Position numbers and translations under genes: made by a program. 64,000 nt of DNA from Cafeteria roenbergensis. Its lineage: Eukaryota; Sar; Bigyra; Bicosoecida; Cafeteriaceae. This document shows, piece after piece, positions 9,696-18,721 of the stretch. The stretch covers positions 124,001-188,000 of the forward strand of contig VLTN01000018.1 of NCBI GenBank assembly GCA_008330645.1, given 5' to 3'. Below the pieces are notes generated by a model. The model was not told the origin of the DNA, made no database searches, and worked only from the letters and a program-made list of their open reading frames with translations. The number at the start of each line of letters is the position of its first letter. The first letter of the stretch is position 1.

Positions 9696-12600
9696 TCAAA
9701 CCTCGGCGCCGTCCTTCGCAGCAGCTACTCCGCTGGCCGACTGGAGCCCGTTGTCGCTCGCACCGGGAGCTGCCGCCGAGTTGCCGATGGCCGAGCGAGG
9801 CGCCTCGCTGCGCTTTCGCGATACTCGGGAGAGTACGAATCCGCAGCAGAGCAGCACAGCCAAGGCAGCGAGTGCGATGCCAACGATCAGACCCACCGAG
9901 GTTTCTCCCGCGGTCGAGTCTGGGGAAGGCCCGACATTGATCGGCGCGCCGCTGGCTTGGGTGATCGTGGTCGGGGTTGCCGAAGCTCCGGCGGACGCAG
10001 TGGCAGCCGCGCTTGGCGAAGAGCTCGAGGAAGGGGCTTGCGTTGCTGCCGAAGATGGAGCCGTGGAAGCCGACGCCGACGCACTCGGCGTCGCGGACGA
10101 CACGGCGCCCGTCGAAGGCGACGATGAGGGAGATGCGCTGTGCGATGCAGTGGCACTCGGGCTCGGCGACACGGAGGCAGATGCGGAGGCCGATGCGGAG
10201 GCCGATGCGGAGGCCGAAGATGGAGCCGTGGAAGCCGACGCCGACGCACTCGGCGTCGCGGACGACACGGCGCCCGTCGAAGGCGACGATGAGGGAGATG
10301 CGCTGTGCGATGCAGTGGCACTAGGGCTCGGTGATACAGAAGGCGACGCGGAGGCCGATGCGGAGGGCGATGCGGAGGGCGATGCGGAGGCCGATGCGGA
10401 GGCCGATGCGGAGGCCGACGCACTCGGCGTCGCGGACGACACGGCGCCCGTCGAAGGCGATGCTGAAGGAGATGCGCTGTGCGATGCAGTTGCACTCGGG
10501 CTCGGTGATACGGAGGACGATGCGGAGGGCGACCCCGACGCACTCGGGGACGCGGAAGAGGAAGCCGTGGCGCTCATCGACGGGGTTGGAGACGGGGTCG
10601 AAGTCGGCGTTGGGCTGGGAGTGCCCACGAATGCAGCATGCAGCTCTCGCCCAGTCGCAGCGCTCCCGACCGCGCTGAACACAAGCTCGTCCCCGAACAG
10701 CAGCAGATCTTGAGGGCCAGCGCCGGTGATGCCAGGGAAGACGTCATCGGCAAGATCCGTGGTTCCTGCGGAGTAAAGCCGAAACAGCTCTTGACCAACA
10801 GCAGGATGATAAGCCGAAAAGAACATGTCGCCTGTGGGATGAAATTGGACGTCGTGGATCGATGTCAGCTCTGGAAGCAGAAAGTCATCGAAATTAACCA
10901 AGGTGCTTGTGCCCGGAACCAGCGCCAGAAGTCGGTAGAATTGGCCTGCCATGTGGATGTTCACGAACATCAGAGCGTTTCCATATACCAGCATTTCGTC
11001 GAAAGATGAACTTCCTGCCCCCGAGGTCAAGTCCGCAGTGAGCGAAGCGCTTGTGCCATCCCACTGAAACAGCTCCGTGCCCTTCGTGGAGGTGGTGGCG
11101 CCGAAATAGATCGCGTTGCCGAGGAGCGTGAGGGCAAAAGGATTCGATGGGGTGGCACCCGCCTCGATGTCAGCAAGCACCTGAGCCCCAGCAGATGTGG
11201 CGTACGCCCAGAGCTCGCAGTCTTGGTTGGTGCCGCACATGCACGCCATGAACACTGTGTTCCCGGCCACCTCGAAGTTGTTGCAATGCGACCCCACGGA
11301 GCCGCTTGCAATGTCTTGCACCAGTTCAAAAGCCTCCTTGCCCAGGTGCTTCCACAGCTCGGCACCGTGTTCGGCAGAGGAGGCCGCCATCAGCAGCTCG
11401 CCGTCGACTGACACGAGGGCTGTGGGCGATGTGAGTGCGGCTCCAGTGCCAGCTTCCGACAGACTGGGCGCCACCATCGTCGCGCCGTGGGACGTGTTGA
11501 ACATCCAGAGCTGATTAGCGCTGGTGCCGACATCGGCAATAAAGAACACGCTGTTGTCGTGGATGCAGAACGTGCGAGCATTTGACCCCTGCGTTCCCTG
11601 CTGCGGCATGAGGGGTGAGACGCCCGATGCTGATGTCACGGCCAAGTCAGACTCGGCGCCGGAAGGACTGTACAGGACATTCAGCGTGCCGTTGAAGCTC
11701 ACAAGGCCGGACACAGAGTTGGTCTGGTTGGCAGTCAACCCTTGCGCATGGAGACTGAGAGATGTTCCGTCAAAGCGGAACACATGGTTCTGTCCACCGG
11801 GTCCCGAGCTCGCGTTCCACCCAAGGCCGTACATCTCGTCATTGTGAACGGTCAGAAATGACACGTTTGTCAGCTGAGGAGAGACGGCGTCGACCAGGAC
11901 CGGCTCGCTGGCCCCGTCAAGCTTGAAAAGGAACCGCTCGGTCGTTTGTGCACTGAAGTATAGGGAGTCATTGAATGCCACCAAGAACTGGGGGAAGCTG
12001 CCTCCTGCTCCCGGCTTGAGGTCGGACACGAGTCGCGCGCTCTGGTTGCGGTCGAAAGCCCAGAGTTCCGTGCCTGCGTCGGGGGCGTCCGCCTCTGCAG
12101 CCATGAAAAGCGTTTCGTTCACGGCAACCAAGAAGGCAGGGCTGCCGCCCTGGCCGGCGGCACTCTTGAACTGGTGGGCGATGGACACATGCCCGGATGC
12201 GTTCAGCACCCATAGCTCTGGGCCATTGGCCCCGTCATCGGCCTGGAAATAAAGTTCGTCGCCCAACCGAGTCATGTACTTTGGGCTGCCGCTGCAAGGT
12301 CCGGCGCACAAGTCCGCAACAAGCGTGATGGCCGATGTTGTGAGGTTCATGGCCACCAGCTCGGTGCCAACCAGCTCCGAAAGTTGCGCGCTAAAGTACA
12401 GCCTCCCGTTCAGCTCAGCGAAATGGGCAGGGTGGCCGCTTGCGGGCCCTGGGTTGAGGTCTGCGACAAGGGTGAGACTGCCGTCTGGGCTGAGGGTCCA
12501 GAGCTCGTTTCCCATGGCGTCGTCGTTGCGTGCTGCCATGTATAGGTTGCCGCGCACGGCGACAAGCTCGGAGTCCACGTCGCGGACGAACGGGTTCCCG

Positions 12601-12737
12601 TTGATGTCCCGGATCAGGCGAGCTGGCGTGGCCGCTATCGCGACAGCGGCGAGGGTACACGTGAGGAGCAAGCATGCAGCTGCCGTGGGGGCAGGGGCTC
12701 CGCGCTTTGGAAGAAGTCTCGGCGCCGAGCGTACCAT
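9696..12737 (-). CDS. Cell-surface protein with ELWxxD repeats, Ser-rich stalk and one membrane span, 1,013 aa
   Basis: Single exon. The ATG at 12737 begins a classical signal peptide: a short basic start, then a hydrophobic core near residues 17-36. The ectodomain up to about residue 700 holds around ten repeats with the pattern G-x-ELW (GNELW, GPELW, GTELW, GAELW, CELW, GTELF, GQELF), each after LYFxA-like strands. This is the ELWxxDGT repeat family, probably a beta-propeller-like fold. A stalk of almost pure Ser/Ala/Pro/Thr spans about 702-926 and is probably heavily O-glycosylated. A single transmembrane helix (GLIVGIALAALAVLLCCGFV, about 946-968) and a roughly 45-residue basic/acidic tail follow. 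Type I topology is inferred. The repeat family is best known from bacterial secreted proteins. Adhesion or recognition is a guess from architecture only. Confidence 0.85.
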   Translation of the reverse strand: MVRSAPRLLPKRGAPAPTAAACLLLTCTLAAVAIAATPARLIRDINGNPFVRDVDSELVAVRGNLYMAARNDDAMGNELWTLSPDGSLTLVADLNPGPASGHPAHFAELNGRLYFSAQLSELVGTELVAMNLTTSAITLVADLCAGPCSGSPKYMTRLGDELYFQADDGANGPELWVLNASGHVSIAHQFKSAAGQGGSPAFLVAVNETLFMAAEADAPDAGTELWAFDRNQSARLVSDLKPGAGGSFPQFLVAFNDSLYFSAQTTERFLFKLDGASEPVLVDAVSPQLTNVSFLTVHNDEMYGLGWNASSGPGGQNHVFRFDGTSLSLHAQGLTANQTNSVSGLVSFNGTLNVLYSPSGAESDLAVTSASGVSPLMPQQGTQGSNARTFCIHDNSVFFIADVGTSANQLWMFNTSHGATMVAPSLSEAGTGAALTSPTALVSVDGELLMAASSAEHGAELWKHLGKEAFELVQDIASGSVGSHCNNFEVAGNTVFMACMCGTNQDCELWAYATSAGAQVLADIEAGATPSNPFALTLLGNAIYFGATTSTKGTELFQWDGTSASLTADLTSGAGSSSFDEMLVYGNALMFVNIHMAGQFYRLLALVPGTSTLVNFDDFLLPELTSIHDVQFHPTGDMFFSAYHPAVGQELFRLYSAGTTDLADDVFPGITGAGPQDLLLFGDELVFSAVGSAATGRELHAAFVGTPSPTPTSTPSPTPSMSATASSSASPSASGSPSASSSVSPSPSATASHSASPSASPSTGAVSSATPSASASASASASASASPSASPSASASASPSVSPSPSATASHSASPSSSPSTGAVSSATPSASASASTAPSSASASASASASASASVSPSPSATASHSASPSSSPSTGAVSSATPSASASASTAPSSAATQAPSSSSSPSAAATASAGASATPTTITQASGAPINVGPSPDSTAGETSVGLIVGIALAALAVLLCCGFVLSRVSRKRSEAPRSAIGNSAAAPGASDNGLQSASGVAAAKDGAEV
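10051..10560 (-). repeat. Tandem repeat coding the Ser/Ala stalk, periods 165 and 174 bp
   Basis: The same roughly 110-bp core appears three times, with the landmark GCACTCGGCG at 10081, 10246 and 10420. Short GATGCGGAGGCC-type units of varying number separate the copies. Copies 1 and 2 are nearly identical, while copy 3 has several substitutions. All spacings are multiples of three, so the stalk frame is kept. This suggests recent expansion and possible length variation between strains. Confidence 0.9.
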
Positions 12738-13587
12738 CACGGTCGCGGCGTTCACACAGGCAGTCTTGGTGACGAGAGTGCCTCGCTGGCCGAGGGCTTG
12801 CTTGTCTCTTGCTTGCACCCAAGCGAGCCGCCCAGGGGGTGTTTCACCTCTGCAGCTCGGTGGCGGGTTCGCCGGCCGGGGGTCCGCGTGGCCCCAGGTG
12901 TGGACATGATCAGCCCCGCACCGCCGTCGTGGCTCTGTTTTCGCGGTGCGCTCGTCAGATTCCCGACCGACCACAGTCACAAGCCAGTCAGTCAGCCACA
13001 GAAACGGGCCAAAACAATCGACTGCCCGCAGCTGCCTTCCGCCAGCAAGCCTCGACGCGCGAACTGACGAGAGGGCAAGACTCTCCATGCCGCACGCAAC
13101 CGAGCATCTGCGCACCGGCTGCCCCGCGGGAAGGCCCCCGCTGACGCAGGCGGCGATTTCCGACAGCAGCAAGCCATGCAGCGGCACAAACCACTGCCCG
13201 CAGAGATTCCACTCCGGGAGGGCGGGCGCAACTGCCTCCGCTGCCGGGGCGAGAGGAGCAGTGCTGCGAGAAACCCTTGCATCGACCAGGGCAACCTTGC
13301 TGGCAGCTTGTCGACGGCCTCCTGCCTGGGGCACCCCATGACCCAGCCGCCACAAACCCGGCAAAGCGTGCCAGTCGTCAGCGCCATGTCGAACACGACG
13401 TGGGCTCCGCTGCTGGCCCATTGCCAGGGGCAATCGATCTTCGCCAGCGAAAACGCCAAGCGAGGTGCACATCTGACGCCAGGGACCAAGCTCACCGCCA
13501 GCTGCAGCCAGTGAAGCGCTGCATGGCGGGGGAGGGCTTTTGCTTTCTCCATTGCATGAACGCCCGCAGGCCGTATGGATGCACTGT
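12738..13587 (-). other. 850-bp gap upstream of the ELWxxD gene
   Basis: Open frames on both strands lack any recognisable protein feature. It separates two tandem minus-strand genes and should contain the promoter of the surface-protein gene and the 3' end of the ankyrin gene. I see no RNA gene or repeat in it. Confidence 0.45.
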
Positions 13588-15234
13588 TCACGGCGGTGAT
13601 CCCGCCTCCATCAGGTCTGCGCGCAGCTCTTCCATCAGTTCCGACGGACAGTCGGCCCAACGGTCAAGCACTGCCGCCGCGTCGGTCCGCCAACGGCTTC
13701 TTTCGCCCGGCGGCACGCTCAAACCAGAGGGACCGGCTGACGAATCAGAGTCGCCGAGATCGCCGGAGTCGACGCTTGCAGGGCCGCGCGCGCCCACAGC
13801 AGAGTCTGACCTGGCTGCAGGTCTGGGAACCGTCGATGGCGCTAGCTTGGCGCCGGCTGAGCGAAGAGCCTTGACTCGCTCAACGAGCTCTGTGGTGTGC
13901 TCTTTGCCCGCAAGCTGCTTGAGGCAAGCCAGGAGCAGGGGCTCTCGAACCTTGCCTGCAACCACTGCGCCGCTGGCGCCAGCGTCGGCGACCATGGCCT
14001 GGACGGCGGCGACGTCGCCTTCCGTGGCTGCGATCCAGAGCGGGGTGCGGCCGCGCTTGTCCGCCGCCTCCGGATCGGCCCCCGCGCCGAGGAGCAGCAC
14101 GACGCACGCTCGCGCGTCGCCAGGCCTCGCCTCGTGCGCAGTCCCCACGCAATGGAGCGGGGCCCAGCGACGGTGGTTGCGGCTGAACCCGGCGTCGGCG
14201 CCTGCCCCCAGCGCCGCGGCCACGGCCCCAGGACTGGACCGCGCTGCCGCGCAGTGGAGGATGGTGCAAGACGGGCCCTTGTCCGACAGCTTGGCCCTTG
14301 CCAGGCCAGGAACGACCCTGCAGAGGGCCGCCACCGTCCCGCCGCAGTCGGGGCTGAAGCACTCGGGAAGGGCCGCGTCCAGCGCGTCCAGCACGCACTC
14401 GGGCACTGCCTCCGTCTTGGCAGGCGCAGTCCCGGCCCGAGCTGCAGCCTTTGCCGGAGCAGCAGCCCCCGCAGCGGCGGCAGCGCCGCCACCCTTGGGG
14501 GCCTTTCCACCCTTGGACTCCTTGCCGTGCGGCAGAGCCTTGGCCGCCTTCCCAGGCCTGCGTGGCTTGGGCGCGGGAGCGTTGCCAGCAGCGGCTGCCA
14601 GGGCAGCGCGCTCGCCCCCTGCCGGGACCGCGCCTTCCAGGTGGAGCTCCGTTGCGCCCCTGTCGTCCTGGTCAACAGCGTACACTACCGGCCTTCCGCT
14701 GCGCTGCGCGTCCAGGCACTGCTGCAGCAGCTCGGCCGCTGCCGCCGGGTTACCCAGCCGGGCGGCGTGCAGCAGGCCCAGGCCCGTGTCTTCCGGTGCC
14801 AGCGGGGCGCCCTCAGTATGTCCCATGGCGGTGGCCACCTCGCCGAACCCCCTGCGCAGCGCGGCGTTCATTGCGCTCGTGCCGGACGCGTTGGTCGCGC
14901 GCGCCGGGAACTCCAGCCTTCGCAACACGTCAGCGAGGCGGCCGAGCGCCTCGTGGCCAGCGGGGTACCATGGAACTGAGCTAATGAGAACATATGCGGC
15001 GGTAGCCCGTGCGGCGGGGCTCAGTGGCCGGCACGCAGCCAGGAATGCATCGAGGTCGTGCTGCTTTGGCCCTGCTGCTCCGGGCTCAAACGCCGACGCC
15101 AGGGCGCACGCCGCCAGCACGCCCGTTCCAGCACGGGTCTCCTCCTCCTCGTCGCCGGGGTCGACCCCGTTGCCCGTTGGCAGCGGGCACCGTTCCGAAG
15201 CGAGCATGAGAGCGTGTGCCAGCAAGTCGGACAT
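13588..15234 (-). CDS. Ankyrin-repeat protein, 548 aa
   Basis: Single exon. The first true ATG is at 15234 (MSDLLAHALM); the frame upstream of it opens only at a GTG. Three to four ankyrin-like units lie at about residues 325-450. They include TILHCAAARSSPGAVAAAL, APLHCVGT, ACVVLLLGAGADPEAADK and GRTPLWIAATEGDVAAV, which carry the TPLH and GADP hallmarks. An Ala/Lys/Gly-rich low-complexity linker is at about 245-285. The Ser/Asp-rich C-terminus shows no further domain. Ankyrin arrays mediate protein contacts, and no partner can be inferred. It is divergent from the cyclase gene, starts 264 bp apart. Confidence 0.75.
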   Translation of the reverse strand: MSDLLAHALMLASERCPLPTGNGVDPGDEEEETRAGTGVLAACALASAFEPGAAGPKQHDLDAFLAACRPLSPAARATAAYVLISSVPWYPAGHEALGRLADVLRRLEFPARATNASGTSAMNAALRRGFGEVATAMGHTEGAPLAPEDTGLGLLHAARLGNPAAAAELLQQCLDAQRSGRPVVYAVDQDDRGATELHLEGAVPAGGERAALAAAAGNAPAPKPRRPGKAAKALPHGKESKGGKAPKGGGAAAAAGAAAPAKAAARAGTAPAKTEAVPECVLDALDAALPECFSPDCGGTVAALCRVVPGLARAKLSDKGPSCTILHCAAARSSPGAVAAALGAGADAGFSRNHRRWAPLHCVGTAHEARPGDARACVVLLLGAGADPEAADKRGRTPLWIAATEGDVAAVQAMVADAGASGAVVAGKVREPLLLACLKQLAGKEHTTELVERVKALRSAGAKLAPSTVPRPAARSDSAVGARGPASVDSGDLGDSDSSAGPSGLSVPPGERSRWRTDAAAVLDRWADCPSELMEELRADLMEAGSPP

Positions 15235-15498
15235 TTTCGCAACCCGACACTGGCGCACGCCCAGCGCCTCCCCGCACACGCGGGCGGGTCCTCCGGCAGA
15301 AACGGGCGAGCGCGGGGGGTGGGCATGCGCGCTCGCCCCACTGCACGCTGCGACGCCTCAACTCCCCCGGCGCCTGGCTTAGCAGAGCCTGCCGTGCGGG
15401 CGACGCTTCACCAGCATCAACAACAGCCTTGCGAGGCTGCCGGCCGCCTGCCGCGCACCTTGAGAGGGCCGGCACCTTGCGCCCAGGAGAGCGGAGCG
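15235..15498. promoter_or_regulatory. Shared upstream region of ankyrin gene and oxidosqualene cyclase
   Basis: 264 bp separate the two divergent start codons, so both promoters must lie here or overlap the leaders. No TATA box or other known element stands out. The call rests on geometry alone. Confidence 0.45.
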
Positions 15499-18258
15499 AT
15501 GGAGTGGGCCACTGACCCGGTCGTCCTCCTGAGCATCGTTGCCGGGGCGGCCTTGCTGCTCGTGCTGCAGTGGCAAACAGCTCGCCCGGCCGCTGGGTTT
15601 GGGAGCGGAAGCAACACCTGGTTCCGCCATATCGACTCGACGCCCCGCAAGCACCAGCCCAAGCACCACAAGCTGGAGCACGTCTGGGAGTACACCGGGC
15701 GGGGAGTGAGGCCCAACGCCAGTGGCGACGGCTTCGTGGACGACATGACAGGCGAGGAGGTGGTTGGACCCCTCGCAGGCCGCCAGACTTGGCGCCCGCA
15801 CGCCCGCGACGACGAGGACACACTGCGAGCTTTCGAGCCGGAAGACAAGGCCTTCAACCCGGTCAAGAACCCGGTGAGCACTGGAGCTGCGAGTCAAGCT
15901 TGCGCGCAGTTGGCGGCGTCCTCGTCACACGCACAGCACTGGCCTCGCGCGCGAGCTCCCCCACTCTCTCGCCTTCGGGGGCCCTTGCCATTTATGTCCG
16001 TGGTGGGGGCGAGGGAAGGGGCAGGGGCAGTGCTGTGCGCGCAGTCGCTCGAATGGCGCGCCCGCATCCCGGCTCCCGTTGCCGCTGGCAGTATCCTGGC
16101 TTTGCGCTGACGGTGGCTGCTGGAGTCCATCGCGCTTGCCGTTCGTCCCCGATGTGTCCGGGCCCTGCCGTGCCCGCAGCACGCGGCGGACAAGCTCCTT
16201 CGCTATCAGATGCGCACCCAGAAGGGCCTCCCCGCGCCGGGCACCACGCCCTCTCGCGGGGCGGCCGCTGCCGCGCGTGCCACTGTGGTAGACGCCCTCC
16301 GCGACGGCATTGACCACCTCGTCTCCCTTCAAACCCCAGACGGCCACTGGGCCGGCGACTACGGAGGCCCCTTCTTCCTGCTCCCCGGCTTCGTGATCAT
16401 GGCATACGTCACAGCCGTGGACCTCGGAGCGCCCACCCGGTCCGCTCTGCTCACCTACCTCCGCAACCACCAGCAGGCGGACGGCTCCTGGGGGCTCCAC
16501 CTGGAGGGCCCGGGCACGATGCTCGGCACGGCGCTCAACTACGCGGCCGCGCGCCTCCTCGGGATGGCCAAGGACGAGCCCGCCGCCGCCCTCTCGCGCT
16601 CCTGGCTCAAGGCCCAGGGGGGCGCCGTGTCCATCCCGGCCTGGGGCAAGGTGTGGCTCTCCGTCCTCGGCGCGTACGACTGGGAGGGCGTCAACCCCGT
16701 GCCCCCGGAGCTCTGGCTCCTGCCCACCTGGCTGCCCTTCCACCCCGCCAACTTCTGGTGCCACGCTCGGATGGTGGCCCTGCCCATGACGGCCCTCTAC
16801 GGCGCCCGCTTCATCGGCCCGCTCTCCCCCCTCGTCACCAGCCTGCGCTCCGAGCTCTACCCCGGCACCGACTACGCCTCCATCCGCTGGGCCGACCACC
16901 GGCTCAACATCTGCCCGCTGGACCTCTACTCGCCCCACACGCCCCTGTTCAAGCTCGTCTCGTGGGTGCTCGGCGCCTACGAGCGCGTCGCCGTGCCCTT
17001 CCTCCGCCGCGCCGGCATGGCTGCGGCCCAGGCGTACCTCGACGCGGAGGACCTGCAGTCCAACTACGTGTGCATCGGGCCCGTGAACAAGGCCTTCAAC
17101 ATGGTCTGCTGCTTCGCCTTCCACGGCCCGGACTCCGCCCTCTTCCGCAAGCACGTCGCTCGCGTGAGGGACTACCTGTACGTGTGCGAGGATGGCATGC
17201 GTGTGCAGGGCTACGGCGGGTCGCAGCTCTGGGACACCTCCTTCGCCGTTCAGGCCGTCTGCGAGGCGGGCATGGGCGCCAGCGTGGCGCCGCAGCTGCG
17301 CCGCGCCCACGCCTTCATCGACGCCTCCCAGGTCCGGGACGACGTGCCCCTCACCAAGGAGTTCCACCGCGACACCGCGCGCGGCGGCTGGACGTTCAGC
17401 ACGGCCGACAACGCCTGGCCCGTGGCCGACTGCACCTGCGAGGGCATGCGCGCCTCGCTCGCCCTAGAGGCCGGCGGCTTCGCCGGCGAGGACGGCGAGC
17501 TCGCCGCCAACCGATACTTCGCGGCCGTCAACCTGGTCCTTGCCTACCAGAACGCCGACGGGGGCTGGCCCACGTACGAGCGCGAGCGCGGCGGCTCGTG
17601 GCTCGAGTCTCTTAACCCCGCCGAGGTGTTCGGCGACATCATGATCGACTACTCGTACATCGAGCTCACGTCGGCGTGCATTCAGGGCCTGGCCGAGTTC
17701 CAGGGCCGCTTCCCCGGCCACCGCGCCGCGCAAATCAGCAAGGCCATCGACCGCGGGATGGCGTTCATTCGCCGCCAGCAGCGGCCCGACGGCAGCTGGT
17801 ACGGCAGCTGGGCGGTCTGCTTCACCTATGGCGCGTGGTTCGCCGTGGAGGCGATCCGCACCGCCGGCAACGCCGACGACGCCGCGCTCCTGGACCGCAC
17901 CTGCGCCTTCCTCCTCTCCAAGCAGCGCGACGACGGCGGCTGGGGCGAGACGTACCTCAGCTGCCTCAAGAAGGAGTACTGTGACGCCCCGTCCAGCAAC
18001 GTCCAGACCGCCTGGGCCCTCCTCGCCCTCATCGGCGCCCAGTGCCCGGACCGCGACGCCGTCGCCCGCGGCGTGCGGTTCCTCCTCGCCTCGCAGACCA
18101 AGGACGGAGACTTCCCCCAGCAGCAGACCGTCGGCATCTTCAACCGCTCCTGCGGTATCTCCTACAGCAACTACCGCAACATCTTCCCCGTGTGGGCTCT
18201 GGGGGCGTACGCTCGCCGCTACGACTTCCAGGATGCCACGCTCGTGGGCACCCTCTGA
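15499..18258 (+). CDS. OSC: Oxidosqualene cyclase, predicted lanosterol-type, 817 aa, 2 exons
   Basis: Exons are 15499-15873 and 16180-18258 (GTGAGC/CCGCAG, phase 0). The enzyme cyclises 2,3-oxidosqualene to the first sterol skeleton. Family marks are clear: QW-type motifs (GHWAGDYGG, GGWPTYE, GSWYGSW, GGWGE), GSQLWDT at about 472-478, and the catalytic acid in DCTCE (D542-E546; usual form DCTAE). The Cys in AVCFTYG that hydrogen-bonds the acid is present. Aligned without gaps to the plant STADHGWPISDCTAE block, the site reads STADNAWPVADCTCE, so Arabidopsis H477 and I481 correspond to N536 and V540. The Y410 equivalent is Y470. Asn plus Val favour lanosterol over cycloartenol. About 40 residues precede the usual N-terminal NTWFRH/VWEY region and include a hydrophobic helix (9-25), so the protein may be anchored by a transmembrane span. 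Confidence 0.95.
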
Positions 18259-18464
18259 CCGCAGAGCGGCGACTTCGGAGCCTTCAGTGCGTCCCGCCGC
18301 TCGGCTCGGGCGCCCAGCGGAGAACTGGCCGGCCGGCCGGCGAGGGCGCGCCCTTCCGGGCTGCCAGCTCGCCTGCGCGCCAGCGTGCGTGCCAACATGC
18401 GTGCGAGTGTGGCGGCCGCCCTCGCAACGCCTCCTCTCCCCAACGCAGCGCACTCACGCACCCA

Positions 18465-18500
<36 letters not shown>

Positions 18501-18721
18501 CACAGCGCACGCAGCGCGCTCGAGGTCGGCCCCAACACGGCTGCGCATGCGACGGCGCGTGCGGACTACGTGCTCCACGATCTTGGCAGAGGCGCGTGGG
18601 GCAGCGGGGTCGGAATCGCGATGCTGTTGCGCAGCTGGCAGCTCGCGACCTCCAGACGAGAGAGAAGCACGCACGGCACGCACACAGGCTCACACTTCCC
18701 GTCACGCAACCGGGAGCCAAG
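18259..18721. other. Convergent 3' gap between cyclase and Nop12-like gene
   Basis: No gene is supported. It contains the two 3' ends and a CACG microsatellite (listed separately). Confidence 0.6.
18463..18501. repeat. (CACG)n microsatellite
   Basis: Nine to ten uninterrupted tandem CACG units lie in the intergenic stretch downstream of the cyclase. The length is likely to vary between strains. Confidence 0.9.

Noticed and set aside
10051-10560. CRISPR-like array
   Set aside because: The repeats are long, contiguous and in frame with a coding sequence. There are no unique spacers and the genome is eukaryotic.
9637-10713. Plus-strand open frame encoding Asp/Ala/Glu-rich repeats
   Set aside because: It is the antisense reading of the Ser/Ala stalk of the surface-protein gene, whose minus-strand frame has a signal peptide, repeats and a membrane helix.
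13277-15382. 701-codon plus-strand frame opposite the ankyrin gene
   Set aside because: The minus-strand frame has clear ankyrin repeats and an ATG start. The plus frame is Ala/Ser/Pro noise.
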